Shown here: positions 25,713 through 34,041 of the stretch, piece by piece
How positions within the stretch are numbered: position 1 is the first letter of the stretch
How the letters are laid out: each line of letters begins with the position of its first letter
Source: Streptomyces sp. QL37
Lineage (GTDB): Bacteria; Actinomycetota; Actinomycetes; Streptomycetales; Streptomycetaceae
Assembly: GCF_002941025.1 (NCBI RefSeq)
Contig: NZ_PTJS01000001.1
Location: forward strand, 1,054,001-1,118,000
DNA length: 64,000 nucleotides
Reading direction: 5' to 3'
The notes under the pieces: model-generated
Database searches by the model: none
The model's input: only the letters and a program-made list of their open reading frames with translations
Told to the model about the DNA's origin: nothing
Program-made: the position numbers and the translations under genes

Positions 25713-27665
25713 ATGGTGCGCACCATCCGCAAGCTCTCCGTCATCCTGGCCGCCGCCGCCCTGCTGCTCGGCTTCGGGCCCTCCCCCGCGGGTGCCGGGC
25801 AACCGGCCGCGCCCCGGGCCACCGCCCCACCGGCACCGAGCACGGCCGAGGCGGGGAACCCGCTCGTCGAAGGGTGGTACGCCGATCCGGATGTCGCCAT
25901 CTACGGCGACCGCTACTGGATCTATCCGACCACATCCCGCGGTTACGGCGAACAGACCTTCATGGACGCCTTCTCCTCGACGGACATGGTGCACTGGACC
26001 AAGCACCCCGAGGTGCTCGACATCGCCGATGTCCCGTGGGCGAAGTACGCGCTCTGGGCGCCCGCGCCGGTCTTCCGCGACGGCAAGTACTACCTCTACT
26101 TCGCCGCCAACGACATCCAGAACAACTCCGAGCGCGGCGGGATCGGCGTCGCCGTCTCCGACCGCCCGGAGGGCCCGTACAAGGACGCCATCGGCCGGCC
26201 CCTCGTCGACGCGTTCCACAACGGCGCCCAGCCCATCGACCAGGACGTCTTCATCGACGACGACGGCCAGGCGTACATGTACTACGGCGGCTGGGGCCAC
26301 GCGAACGTCGTCAAGCTGAACCCGGACATGACCAGCCTCGGCACCTTCCCCGACGGGTCGACCTACAAGGAGATCACCCCGGAGAACTACACCGAGGGTT
26401 CGTTCATGTTCAAGCGCGACGGCACGTACTACATGATGTGGTCCGAGGGCGGCTGGACCGGGCCGGACTACTCCGTGTCGTACGCGATGTCGGACTCTCC
26501 CACCGGCCCGTTCAAGAAGATCGACGAGGTGCTGGCACAGGACCCGGCCGTCGCCCGCGGCTCCGGGCACAACTCCGTCCTCAACGTGCCGGGCACGGAC
26601 GACTGGTACATCTTCTACCACCGCCGCCCGCTGAGCGAGACCGACGGCAACCACCGTGCTCTGGCGTACGACCGGATCCACTTCAACGAGGACGGCACGA
26701 TCCGGCCGGTCACCATGAAGGTCAAGGACAACTTCGACGACGGCAACGCCGTCGGGTGGCGCACCTACGGCGACGCCGACTGGGCCACGGACAACGGCGC
26801 CTACTCCGCCACACCGTCCTCCGGCGGTCTGGCCCTCCAGGACACCGACTTCTCGGACCTGATCTACGAGGCCGACGTGACCCTGCGGAACGGCCGCGGC
26901 GAATCGGGCCTGGCCTTCCGTGCCGCACAACCGGAGGCCGGCAGCGGAGGCTTCGACGGGTACTACGCCGACCTCACCGCGAAGGGCGTGGTCCTGGGCA
27001 AGGCGACCGGCGACGAACGGACGCCCCTGGCAACAGCGCGGCTGGCCGGGCCGGCCGGCAGGACCCACAGGGTGAAGATCGAGGCGATCGGGTCGTCCCT
27101 CAAGGTCTACGTCGATGACATGGCCGAGCCGAGGATCAGCACCAGGGACTCGACGTTCGCCTCCGGCTCCAACGGCGTACAGGCCACCCAGCCGTCACCG
27201 GCGGCCGGCACGGCAGCGCCGGGCAAGCCACTCACGCGCTTCGACAACGTCTCGATCCGCTCCAACGTGTTCAGCTTCGAGGCGGCCGGCACCCCGAACC
27301 GGTTCATCCGGCACGCATGGAGCCGCGGCCGGGTCGATCCCGACGTCACGCCGTACGCCGACATGCAGTGGAAGGTCGTCCCCGGCCTGGCGGACCCTTC
27401 GGCCGTATCGCTGGAGTCGGTCAACTTCCCCGGGCGCTTCCTGCGGCAGCGGGACGGAGAGGTGTGGACAGACGCTCGTGCCGACGACGCGGGCTACCGC
27501 GCGGACGCGACATGGCGACGCGTACCCGGACTCTCGGACCGGTCCCTCGCGTCCTTCGAGTCCTACAGCACACCCGGCCGCTACCTGCGGCACCGCGACG
27601 CACTGCTGTACACCGAGCGCGTCCCCACCGCCGACCGGCCCGACGCCACCTTCCGGCCCTGGTGA
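25713..27665 (+). CDS. Secreted GH43 arabinofuranosidase/xylosidase with AbfB (CBM42) domain
   Basis: 650 aa. I chose ATG 25713, directly before a signal peptide (LSVILAAAALLLGFGPSPAGA); the frame is open upstream without a sensible start. Residues about 48-340 form the GH43 propeller: WYADPDVAIYGDRYWIYPTT, LWAPAPVFRDGKYYLYFA, PIDQDVFIDDDGQAYMYYG and NYTEGSFMFKRDG carry the expected acidic residues. Residues about 345-510 form a concanavalin-like domain (DNFDDGNAVGWRTYG...). The end is an AbfB trefoil (FSFEAAGTPNRFIRHA, VSLESVNFPGRFLRQ, ASFESYSTPGRYLRH), which binds arabinofuranose side chains. It likely releases arabinose or xylose from arabinoxylan or arabinan outside the cell. Confidence 0.88.
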   Translation: MVRTIRKLSVILAAAALLLGFGPSPAGAGQPAAPRATAPPAPSTAEAGNPLVEGWYADPDVAIYGDRYWIYPTTSRGYGEQTFMDAFSSTDMVHWTKHPEVLDIADVPWAKYALWAPAPVFRDGKYYLYFAANDIQNNSERGGIGVAVSDRPEGPYKDAIGRPLVDAFHNGAQPIDQDVFIDDDGQAYMYYGGWGHANVVKLNPDMTSLGTFPDGSTYKEITPENYTEGSFMFKRDGTYYMMWSEGGWTGPDYSVSYAMSDSPTGPFKKIDEVLAQDPAVARGSGHNSVLNVPGTDDWYIFYHRRPLSETDGNHRALAYDRIHFNEDGTIRPVTMKVKDNFDDGNAVGWRTYGDADWATDNGAYSATPSSGGLALQDTDFSDLIYEADVTLRNGRGESGLAFRAAQPEAGSGGFDGYYADLTAKGVVLGKATGDERTPLATARLAGPAGRTHRVKIEAIGSSLKVYVDDMAEPRISTRDSTFASGSNGVQATQPSPAAGTAAPGKPLTRFDNVSIRSNVFSFEAAGTPNRFIRHAWSRGRVDPDVTPYADMQWKVVPGLADPSAVSLESVNFPGRFLRQRDGEVWTDARADDAGYRADATWRRVPGLSDRSLASFESYSTPGRYLRHRDALLYTERVPTADRPDATFRPW

Positions 27666-27676
27666 CGCGGTAGGAC

Positions 27677-27707
27677 GGTCCGGCCGGGCGGTGCGCCCGG
27701 CCGGACC
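27677..27707. terminator. Bidirectional terminator
   Basis: GGTCCGGCCGGGCG and CGCCCGGCCGGACC form a perfect 14-bp stem with a 3-nt loop between the GH43-AbfB gene and the convergent gene ending at 27735. Confidence 0.8.
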
Positions 27708-27734
27708 ATGTGCGAGGTTCCGCGAATCCACCGG

Positions 27735-28364
27735 TCAGGCCGTGAGGAACGCGCGCGCAGCCGCCGCCCCGGCCTCGGCGTCCCAGCCCGCGGAGGGGGC
27801 GACAGCGGCCACCAGTCCCGCGTCGGCCTCGCCGGCGGCGGCGATCAGCTCGTCGATCGCCTCGTAGGCGGGCCGGCCCCCCTCGGAGTCGGGCAGGCGC
27901 TGGACGGTGGCGACGATCTTCCCCCGGGTCAGGGTCGCCGCCAGCACGGGGAGTCCCAAGCTCGTGAAGCCGTCGTCGAGTTCGTAATCGGCGCGGTACC
28001 AGGCGCTGCCGTCGAAGCCGTACACGAACCCCAGGAACAGCTCCGCGTCCCGGACCCGGCGCACGGGCGGCTCCCACCACTCGGGCGCACCGGCCAGCAG
28101 GTCCGTCTCCTTCTCCTCGAAGAAGTCGGACGCCTCGGCGTAGTAGGTCTCGGAGTCGTTGCGGTCCTGTCCGAGCAACACGGCGCGGCCGTCGTCGAGG
28201 TGGTGCAGGTCGGCCCAGCTGCCATGCCCGTCGTCGTAGTGCCAGAGTGGCCATAGCGCCCGGCACCGCTCACCGTGCCCTGCGGCGGCCTGCACGGCCG
28301 CGAGGGCCGCCCATCGCCCCCGCAACGACATCGGTTCGGGAAGGTCGAGCTGCACCAGGGCCAT
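27735..28364 (-). CDS. Hypothetical protein, unknown function
   Basis: 209 aa from ATG 28364, which has a strong AAGGAG site; an in-frame ATG 18 bp upstream has none. I do not recognise the family. It is soluble and acidic, rich in Trp and Tyr (LWPLWHYDDGHGSWADLHHLDDGRAVLLGQD), ending in an Ala-rich helix. There is no signal peptide or membrane segment. The compact alpha/beta pattern with an Asp/His-rich start could be a small regulatory or immunity-type protein, but this is a guess. Confidence 0.75.
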   Translation of the reverse strand: MALVQLDLPEPMSLRGRWAALAAVQAAAGHGERCRALWPLWHYDDGHGSWADLHHLDDGRAVLLGQDRNDSETYYAEASDFFEEKETDLLAGAPEWWEPPVRRVRDAELFLGFVYGFDGSAWYRADYELDDGFTSLGLPVLAATLTRGKIVATVQRLPDSEGGRPAYEAIDELIAAAGEADAGLVAAVAPSAGWDAEAGAAAARAFLTA

Positions 28365-28525
28365 GATCGGGCTCCTTCGCACGTCGTAGCGGGGGGCCGG
28401 TCACCGTACCTCCTGCGGGAGCCACACAGCGGGGGGGGCAGGACTCCCGGCCCGACGGCCCACCGGAGACGGACCCTTTCGCCGCACGTGTACCCTCGCC
28501 GGGCACCGGTATACGCTGCCTGATC

Positions 28526-29434
28526 ATGCGCATAACAGCACACGGACCGGCCGCCGGCGCCACCGCCCTCGTCACTGTCCTGCTCGCCGCGGTCACCGGC
28601 TGCTCGTCCTCCGGCCCCTCCGACGGTGACGACGGATCCAAGCTGCTCACCGCCCTCGGAAGCCTCGCCGACGACAGCGGAAAGAAGCAGGTGACCTTTG
28701 TCGATGGCGCCCGCGTACGGGAGTTGAGCAAGGACGACGAGAAGCGGTTCACCTCCGTCTCGCAGCCGGCCAGTCCCCTTCTGAGTCCGTACCAGTCCGG
28801 TCTCCTGGGGCAGCGGTTCAGGGTGACCCAGATCGACACCGCGGTGGACACCGGCGAGGCCGGCCACTGGACGGGTACGTTCGATGGAGCGGCGATCACC
28901 AAGGCGCTGAAGTCCGACGGCTATACGCAGAGCGAGAAGGACGGCCGGAAGATCTGGGCGCGCACCGGGGACACGGGGGCGTCGCTCCAGGTCTCGGACG
29001 ACGAGATCTCCTACTCCACCCGGGACGACGACACCATGGCCGCCGTCGACCCGAAGGAGGGCTCGTCGCTGGCCGACGACAAGGAGTTCCGCCGGGCGGC
29101 CGAGTGCCTGGGTGACGTCTACCGCGCGGACTTCAACCCGCTCAGCTCACCCAACCCGGTGCGCCTGGCGGCTCTGGGCCAGCAGGCGTCCTCGGCGGCC
29201 AAGAACACCGAGGTCCTCTGCTTCGTGGTCAAGGACGACGCGGCGGCCAGGAGCCTGGAGTCCGACCTCCAGGCGGTCGTCAGCGCCGAGTCGCCGAAGT
29301 TCGACGGCACGAAGGTGACGGTGGAGAAGGGCGACCAGCCGGTGGTGCGGGCCGTCGTCCCCGACAGCGCCACCCAGCGCCCGGGTCGCCTGATCCTCTC
29401 CGACGTAGACCTGTGGATGGCGGCTGCCCAGTAA
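28526..29434 (+). CDS. Putative lipoprotein, unknown function
   Basis: 302 aa. The signal sequence ends in the lipobox AVTGCSSS, so the Cys near residue 26 should be lipid-anchored and the protein held outside the membrane. The rest has no enzyme motif I recognise (GHWTGTFDGAAITKALKSDGYTQ, NTEVLCFVVKDDAAARSLESDLQAVV). The repeated pattern of a strand plus helix suggests two similar halves. A -10-like TATACG lies 17 bp before the start with no ribosome site, so the mRNA may be nearly leaderless. Confidence 0.8.
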   Translation: MRITAHGPAAGATALVTVLLAAVTGCSSSGPSDGDDGSKLLTALGSLADDSGKKQVTFVDGARVRELSKDDEKRFTSVSQPASPLLSPYQSGLLGQRFRVTQIDTAVDTGEAGHWTGTFDGAAITKALKSDGYTQSEKDGRKIWARTGDTGASLQVSDDEISYSTRDDDTMAAVDPKEGSSLADDKEFRRAAECLGDVYRADFNPLSSPNPVRLAALGQQASSAAKNTEVLCFVVKDDAAARSLESDLQAVVSAESPKFDGTKVTVEKGDQPVVRAVVPDSATQRPGRLILSDVDLWMAAAQ

Positions 29435-29548
29435 CGACGCGCGGGCGATGCGGGCGTCGTTGTGAGCCCGCGGACAGAATCACGCCCGAAATACCCCCTT
29501 TGCGTGTCACTACCTTCCCAACGACCGGACAGCGCGACGCCGCGCGGC

Positions 29549-30424
29549 TCACACCGGCGGAGCGGTGGCGGTCAGGAAGCCGCGGATGTAGCCCGCCACG
29601 GTGTCCAGGTGGCTTTCTAGCAGGAAGTGTCCGCCGCCGGGGACCAGATGGATCTCCGCGTCCGGCAGGTCCCTCGCGAAGGCGCGAGCTCCGTCCGGGC
29701 CGAAGATCTCGTCGCCCGCACCCCAGACCGCCAGGAGCGGAATTTGGTGTTTCCGGAAGTAGGCGTGCACCTGAGGGTAGAGGGGCCGGTTGCTCGCGTA
29801 GTCGCGGAACAGGGCGAGCTGCGCCAGCTCGTTGCCCGGCCGGTTGACCTCGCGGTGGTCAGCGGCCCAGGTGTCGGGGTCGACCAGCTCGGGCCGGTCC
29901 ACTCCGTGCAGGTACTGCCAGCGGATGGCGTCGAGCGAGAGGGCGGATCGGACGGCGGGTTCGGTGAGAGGGCCCGGGTTCTCGCAGTACGCCCACACGG
30001 GCTTCCAGAAGTCCGGCACGAAGCCGTCCTCGTAGGCATTGCCGCTCTGCGTGATCACCGCGGTGATCGCGTCCGGGGCGCGCAGGGCCAGGCGCCAGCC
30101 GATCGGTGCGCCGTAGTCCTGGACGTACAAGGCGTAGCGGGTGACGCCGAGTTGGGCCAGCAGGGCTTCGGTGATGTCGGCCAGGGAGTCGAAGGTGTAC
30201 GGGAACGCGTCCGCAGGCGGGGTGTCGGAGTTGCCGAAGCCGAGGTGGTCGGGGGCGATGACGTGGAATCGATCGGCCAGCGCCGGGATGAGGTGGCGGA
30301 ACATGCGTGAGCTGGTGGGGAATCCGTGCAGGAGTACGAGTGTGGGCGCTTCACGGGATCCCGCCTCGCGGTAGAAGACGCGGTGTCCCCGCACCGTGGC
30401 GTGGCGATGGATGATCTCGACCAT
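29549..30424 (-). CDS. Alpha/beta-hydrolase of the haloalkane dehalogenase / epoxide hydrolase type
   Basis: 291 aa. The oxyanion motif is HGFPTSSRMFRHL, the nucleophile elbow VQDYGAPIGW with Asp as nucleophile, and the catalytic His is in GGGHFLLE. A cap domain occupies residues about 135-215. Asp as nucleophile points to dehalogenase or epoxide hydrolase rather than esterase chemistry. Divergent from the CGNR regulator gene, 110 bp away, which may control it. Confidence 0.85.
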   Translation of the reverse strand: MVEIIHRHATVRGHRVFYREAGSREAPTLVLLHGFPTSSRMFRHLIPALADRFHVIAPDHLGFGNSDTPPADAFPYTFDSLADITEALLAQLGVTRYALYVQDYGAPIGWRLALRAPDAITAVITQSGNAYEDGFVPDFWKPVWAYCENPGPLTEPAVRSALSLDAIRWQYLHGVDRPELVDPDTWAADHREVNRPGNELAQLALFRDYASNRPLYPQVHAYFRKHQIPLLAVWGAGDEIFGPDGARAFARDLPDAEIHLVPGGGHFLLESHLDTVAGYIRGFLTATAPPV

Positions 30425-30454
30425 GACTGACTAACCCCTTCAATCACTTATGGT

Positions 30455-30493
30455 GGTTACCTCGGCTTTCAGTAGATCGCCTTTGGAGTAACC
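30455..30493. promoter_or_regulatory. Dyad in the divergent promoter region
   Basis: GGTTAC (30455-30460) and GTAACC (30488-30493) are inverted copies 27 bp apart between the hydrolase and CGNR genes; a further loosely inverted pair ACTAACCCC / GGAGTTAGT flanks them. Candidate binding sites for the CGNR protein. Confidence 0.35.
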
Positions 30494-30534
30494 TGTCAAA
30501 CGGCTTGATGGAGTTAGTTGAGGAGGTGTGCCCC

Positions 30535-31041
30535 ATGCTGGACGACCAGGCGCTGATGCAGGCCCTGAACAGCACCCCCGTCACGGACGGCCGACAGCAG
30601 GATCTGTGGCTTGACGACCACGAGATGGACAGATGGACGCAGGAGCACGGAGGGCTCGGCGACGACGAGGAGCGCCGATGGCTGCGCTCCACGCGGGACG
30701 CGCTCCAGGAATTGGCGTCGGGCATGTCGGCGGAGTCCCGCCTGCAGCAGGTCCTCGACGGCGTTCACAAAGTGCCGAAGCCCAGCACGTCAGGCATCGC
30801 GTGGCACCTGGAGGTGCCCCCACAGCGCCGACTGGCCGTGGAACTCGTGCTCGCGTGGGCGGATACCGAGGAGCGCGTGCCCGGCCGCCTACGGCCGTGC
30901 GAGAACCCCGAGTGCCACCTGTTCCTCCTGGACCGCAGTCGGGCCAACACCGCACGGTGGTGCTCGATGAAGACCTGCGGGAACCGGCTCAAAGCCCGGC
31001 GGCACCAGGCCAGGACCAGGGAGGACCCGCGCCCCGAATAA
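30535..31041 (+). CDS. CGNR zinc-finger (ABATE-type) transcriptional regulator
   Basis: 168 aa from ATG 30535, which has GAGGAGG 8 nt upstream; starts at 30505/30508 are possible but would add residues outside the conserved region and include a TTA codon. The C-terminal zinc finger is CENPECHLFLLDRS...WCSMKTCGNRLKARRHQ with four Cys and the CGNR signature. The N-terminal helical part is the putative stress-sensing domain of this family. Probably regulates the divergent hydrolase, the co-directional hydrolase at 31132, or both. Confidence 0.85.
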   Translation: MLDDQALMQALNSTPVTDGRQQDLWLDDHEMDRWTQEHGGLGDDEERRWLRSTRDALQELASGMSAESRLQQVLDGVHKVPKPSTSGIAWHLEVPPQRRLAVELVLAWADTEERVPGRLRPCENPECHLFLLDRSRANTARWCSMKTCGNRLKARRHQARTREDPRPE

Positions 31042-31080
31042 CCACCGGCGGCGAGGCACACAACTGCGCTACAGTGGTGG

Positions 31081-31097
31081 CGAGACGATACGTCTCG
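31081..31097. promoter_or_regulatory. Operator-like palindrome before hydrolase gene
   Basis: CGAGACGATACGTCTCG has perfect 7-bp arms around ATA and lies 34 bp before the ribosome binding site of the gene at 31132. Its size fits a TetR-type dimer site, though no TetR gene is adjacent. Confidence 0.45.
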
Positions 31098-31131
31098 GCT
31101 TATCTGATGCCGTCAGCTCAGGAGGAGCACC

Positions 31132-32025
31132 ATGAATCACTACTACGTGGACGCGGCACCCGGTGTGCGTCTGTGGGCGGAGGAGCGAGGCTCCGCCGAC
31201 GCCCCACCGCTCCTGCTGATCATGGGTGCGCAGACATCCGGCCTCGGCTGGCCGGACGACCTGGTGGAAGCCCTCGCCGCGCACCATCGGGTGATCCGCT
31301 ACGACCACCGCGACACCGGCCGGTCCACCTGGGCCTTCGACCAGCATCCGTACGCCGTCACCGACCTCGCCGAGGACGCGATCACGGTCCTGGACGGCCT
31401 GGGCGTCGACCGGGCCCACGTCGTGGGCATGTCCCTCGGCGGAATGCTCACCCAGCTGCTCGTCGCCGACCACCCGGACCGCCTGCTCAGCGCGACCCTG
31501 ATCGGCACGTCCGCGCTCAGCACCACCCCGTACGTGCGGCCGGACGGCACACGTGTCCCGCCCGAGGAACTTCCCGGCATCGCACCCCATGTGCTGGAGA
31601 TCTGGTCCCGGCCGGCCGAGGAGCGCGGCCCGGAGGGCGAGCTAGACGCCCGCGTCGCACACTGGCGGGCGCTGGCGGGCGACCAGCTCCCGTTCGACGC
31701 GGAGAGCGCCCGCGAGCTGGAGCGGAGGATCATCGAGCACACCGGCCACCACAGCTCCAGCACCGCGCACGGCCGCGCGGACACCTCCGGCATGCTGCGC
31801 ACCGAGGAACTCGCGCGGACCGACGTGCCCACACTCGTGATCTCGGCTCCGGCGGAACCGGTGTTCCCTCCCCCGCACCCGCTGCATCTCGCCCAGGTGA
31901 TCCGCGGGGCGCGCACGGTCGAGATCCCGGGCATGGGCCACGCACTCCCCCGGGAGGTCCTGGCTCCACTCACCGACGCGATCCTGGCGCACACCGGCGC
32001 CCTCGGCAGCACTGCCGGACGCTGA
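31132..32025 (+). CDS. Alpha/beta-hydrolase, Ser-type
   Basis: 297 aa, start ATG 31132 with AGGAGGAG. Motifs: LLLIMGAQTSGLGWPDD (oxyanion hole), RYDHRDTGRST, nucleophile elbow VVGMSLGGMLTQ (Ser) and the late GMGHALPREV (His). Similar proteins are annotated as AknRdmC-like esterases or 3-oxoadipate enol-lactonase-like enzymes; the substrate is unknown. It follows the CGNR regulator on the same strand after 90 bp. Confidence 0.82.
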   Translation: MNHYYVDAAPGVRLWAEERGSADAPPLLLIMGAQTSGLGWPDDLVEALAAHHRVIRYDHRDTGRSTWAFDQHPYAVTDLAEDAITVLDGLGVDRAHVVGMSLGGMLTQLLVADHPDRLLSATLIGTSALSTTPYVRPDGTRVPPEELPGIAPHVLEIWSRPAEERGPEGELDARVAHWRALAGDQLPFDAESARELERRIIEHTGHHSSSTAHGRADTSGMLRTEELARTDVPTLVISAPAEPVFPPPHPLHLAQVIRGARTVEIPGMGHALPREVLAPLTDAILAHTGALGSTAGR

Positions 32026-32130
32026 CACGAGGACCCGCCGGTGATGACGGCACGGTGCGGGACACCAGTCCACGAGTCCTTCTCCACCAGACCGGCAAAT
32101 CGCTGCGAAGCCGGTCTTTGGTGAGGAATC

Positions 32131-33810
32131 ATGCTGACCATGGCTCAGCTCGAAGCGCGCGAAGTGCCGCTGCACAAGGTCTTCTGCAGTGATTACGACT
32201 TCCGGATTCCGGACTACCAGCGTCCTTACGCCTGGCAGACCGAACAAGCCCAGCAACTACTCGCCGATCTCGAGGAAGCTCTCCTCCGGGGCGACGGCGA
32301 GCCCTACTTCCTCGGTTCCTTGGTACTCGTCAAGGACAGCCGGGCAGCCGATGCCGATGTCATCGACGGTCAGCAGCGCTTGACGACCTTGACCATCCTG
32401 CTGGCTGTCCTGCGCGATCTGGCTCAGCAACCCGATGTGGTGACCAACCTGGTGGCGATGATCGCCGAGCCCGGCAACACGGTTCTGGGCCTGAAGGCCA
32501 AACCGCGGCTCACTCTGCGTCCCCGGGATGCCGACTTCTTCCACCAGCACATTCAGACCTCCGATTCGATCAGGACCCTCCTGGAGCTGAACCCCCACAA
32601 CCTGCGGACCGATGCGCAGAGGGCCGTCCAGGCCAACGCACGGGTTCTGCACACCACTTTGGCGACATGGACAGACGAGCAGCGTCTCGCACTGTGCAAG
32701 CTGATGGGTGTCCAGACCTTCCTCGTCGCGGTGAGCACTCCCGATCTGGACAGTGCTCACCGCATCTTCAGTGTGATGAACTCCCGAGGCCTCGACCTGG
32801 CGCCTGCCGACATCTTCAAGGCTCAGATCATCGGGGAGATCGAGGAGCAGGCCTCGGAGACCTACGCGAGACGGTGGGAAGACGCAGAGGAGAGCCTCGG
32901 CCGCGAGGAGTTCTCCGACCTGTTCTCCCATATCCGCATGATCTTCTCCGGCGAGCGGGCACGACAGGAACTGCTCAAGGAGTTCCAGGCGCAGGTTCTG
33001 TCCCACTACAAGGGTGGACGGGCCAAGGAGTTCGTCGACGAGGTCCTCGTTCCCTATGCCGAAGCGTCCGCGGTGATCCGCGACAAGACGTACGCGGCCG
33101 GGGATGGGTCGCCGCAGGTCAATGCGTGGTTCCGTCGGCTGCTGCAGCTGGACAACAACGACTGGTGGCCGGCCGCGTTGTGGGCGCTCCGGTCCCACGG
33201 TGGCGATCCCGTGTGGCTGGGTTCCTTCTTCCGCCTGCTGGAGCGCCTGGCGGCAAGCATGTTCGTCCGGCGTATCTACACCACCCCGCGTGTGCTCCGT
33301 TTCGCCGAGCTGCTGACGGATCTCAACAAGGGCCTCGGCTTGGAGGCCCCGGCCTTCCAGCTCACGGATGACGAGCGGACCGAGACTCTGTCCAGGCTCG
33401 ACGGCGATGTGTACTACGAGCTGAGGACGCGCCGTTTCATCCTGCTCCGGCTGGACGAGCTGGTTTCCGAGGACGACATCGTGGCGACGTACGACGCACC
33501 GCGCATCACGGTCGAGCATGTCCTCCCCCAGAACCCGGGGGTCGACTCGCAGTGGCGCGCGGACTTCACGGCGGACGAGCGCAAACAGTGGACACACAGG
33601 CTCGCCAACCTCGTGCTGCTCAGCCGCACCAAGAACTCGCAGGTCCAGAACCTCGACTTCACCGCGAAGAAGGAGAGGTACCTCAGGCGGGGAGTGGTCG
33701 CCTTCCCCCTGACCACGCAGGTGTTGGGCCAGGACACCTGGACACCGGAGCACCTGGAGAAGCGACAGGCCGAACTGCTCGGCCTGCTGGCCGAGGAGTG
33801 GCGCCTGTAA
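32131..33810 (+). CDS. GmrSD-like restriction nuclease, DUF262-DUF1524 fusion
   Basis: 559 aa. The N-terminal DUF262 (ParB-like) domain has FRIPDYQRPYAWQ and the nucleotide-binding signature VIDGQQRLTTLT. The C-terminal DUF1524 domain has the HNH-type core ITVEHVLPQNP followed by RLANLVLLSRTKNSQVQN and KKERYL. In GmrSD these are two subunits of a type IV enzyme that cuts sugar-modified phage DNA; here both are in one chain, as in many homologues. Start ATG 32131 with GAGGAA. It converges on the Hsp70 cassette, giving a probable defence island. Confidence 0.88.
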   Translation: MLTMAQLEAREVPLHKVFCSDYDFRIPDYQRPYAWQTEQAQQLLADLEEALLRGDGEPYFLGSLVLVKDSRAADADVIDGQQRLTTLTILLAVLRDLAQQPDVVTNLVAMIAEPGNTVLGLKAKPRLTLRPRDADFFHQHIQTSDSIRTLLELNPHNLRTDAQRAVQANARVLHTTLATWTDEQRLALCKLMGVQTFLVAVSTPDLDSAHRIFSVMNSRGLDLAPADIFKAQIIGEIEEQASETYARRWEDAEESLGREEFSDLFSHIRMIFSGERARQELLKEFQAQVLSHYKGGRAKEFVDEVLVPYAEASAVIRDKTYAAGDGSPQVNAWFRRLLQLDNNDWWPAALWALRSHGGDPVWLGSFFRLLERLAASMFVRRIYTTPRVLRFAELLTDLNKGLGLEAPAFQLTDDERTETLSRLDGDVYYELRTRRFILLRLDELVSEDDIVATYDAPRITVEHVLPQNPGVDSQWRADFTADERKQWTHRLANLVLLSRTKNSQVQNLDFTAKKERYLRRGVVAFPLTTQVLGQDTWTPEHLEKRQAELLGLLAEEWRL

Positions 33811-33911
33811 CTCCCCTGGACCGGGCCCATTTTCGCGGCACGCCCGACCCACCTGCCCCACTCGGTGAGGCAGGCCCGCTCCTCCCGTCCAGCCGACCGT
33901 GTGTCGACAGT

Positions 33912-33981
33912 GTCATTGGGAGGTGACGGACAGGGCCACGCCCGGAATGGGCGTCATGTCTGTCGCTCACCTCCCAATGAC
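33912..33981. repeat. Long imperfect palindrome between convergent genes
   Basis: Outer arms GTCATTGGGAGGTGA (33912-33926) and TCACCTCCCAATGAC (33967-33981) are perfect inverse copies of 15 bp; inner GACAG/CTGTC and ACGCCC/GGGCGT continue the pairing. It may be a bidirectional terminator, but its nested structure is more elaborate than the other terminators here, and could also be a small mobile-element remnant. Confidence 0.65.
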
Positions 33982-34041
33982 CCGGTGCCGGCGGGTGGGT
34001 TCGGGGGTATGGGAACGCTACTGCGGGCGCCGAACGCGTAC

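Noticed and set aside
22382..27712. Conservon (cvn) around the CYP157/CYP154 pair
   Set aside because: No histidine kinase-like, roadblock, DUF742 or small GTPase gene lies next to the P450s.
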